Shown: piece by piece, positions 6,153 through 6,198 of the stretch
Position numbering within the stretch: the stretch's first letter is position 1
How the letters are laid out: every line of letters begins with the position of its first letter
Assembly: GCA_003648455.1 (NCBI GenBank)
Contig: QMPG01000189.1
Location: 1-6,198 of the forward strand
DNA: 6,198 nt
Direction of reading: 5' to 3'
From: Bacteroidota bacterium
GTDB lineage: Bacteria > Bacteroidota > Bacteroidia > Bacteroidales > B39-G9
The notes under the pieces: model-generated
Seen by the model: only the letters and a program-made list of their open reading frames with translations
Told to the model about the DNA's origin: nothing
Databases searched by the model: none
Translations under genes and position numbers: made by a program

Positions 6153-6198
6153 AGAGACGCAGAGTGCACAGAGAGGAATTTATGGACACAGAGAGAGA
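6153..6198. repeat. Purine-rich 'cacagagag' short-repeat tract, running off the right edge
   Basis: CACAGAGAG occurs exactly at 6167-6175 and again at 6187-6195. The related GACGCAGAG is at 6156-6164 and the tract ends in GAGAGAGA. Degenerate CAGAG-type tracts of this kind are scattered between genes in many environmental bacterial genomes and often yield spurious small ORFs rich in Cys, Leu and Ser (LCALCVS type) on the opposite strand. I call no gene here. Whether the tract is a true dispersed element needs the flanking sequence. Confidence 0.6.

Noticed and set aside
6153..6198. Considered as a CRISPR array or the start of an insertion sequence
   Set aside because: The units are only about 9 bases with irregular spacing, without spacers or a transposase frame; no terminal inverted repeat can be judged at the window edge.

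Overview
The window reads as an AT-rich chromosome segment from a diderm (Gram-negative) bacterium. It encodes two TolC-type outer-membrane factors, a lipoprotein-type periplasmic adaptor and an RND inner-membrane pump, which together only make sense in a cell with two membranes. The low-GC coding style, the PadR-controlled efflux operon and the short 'cacagagag' repeat tract at the right edge suggest an uncultured lineage of the FCB/Cloacimonadota kind. That placement is an inference from general style, not from a marker gene.

Layout: four genes run on the minus strand and form one apparent operon, read right to left. They are a PadR-family transcription regulator (4652 to 4080), an outer-membrane efflux protein (4083 to 2692, overlapping the regulator stop by 4 bases), a membrane-fusion lipoprotein (2496 to 1453), and the first 471 codons of an RND permease (1415 to the left edge, continuing outside). 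A 195-base spacer separates the outer-membrane gene from the adaptor gene. It holds a candidate weak promoter, an imperfect hairpin and a Shine-Dalgarno-like sequence with no gene behind it. On the plus strand, divergent from the regulator, lies a second and shorter TolC-family gene (4850 to 6094). The last ~100 bases are non-coding and repeat-like.

How the parts work together: the three minus-strand structural genes encode all components of a tripartite efflux pump (RND engine, adaptor, outer-membrane duct), headed by its presumed own repressor. The regulator gene has a recognisable promoter with an 8-base palindrome between its -35 and -10 boxes, as expected for autoregulation. The divergent region also contains a perfect 12-base inverted repeat that places two TTGACA boxes back to back, one facing each way, so the second TolC gene could be controlled from the same site.

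I see no evidence for a wholly new system. The points most worth checking are the symmetric divergent promoter, the role of the second, apparently shortened TolC homologue with no pump of its own beside it, and the two repeat-like non-coding stretches.
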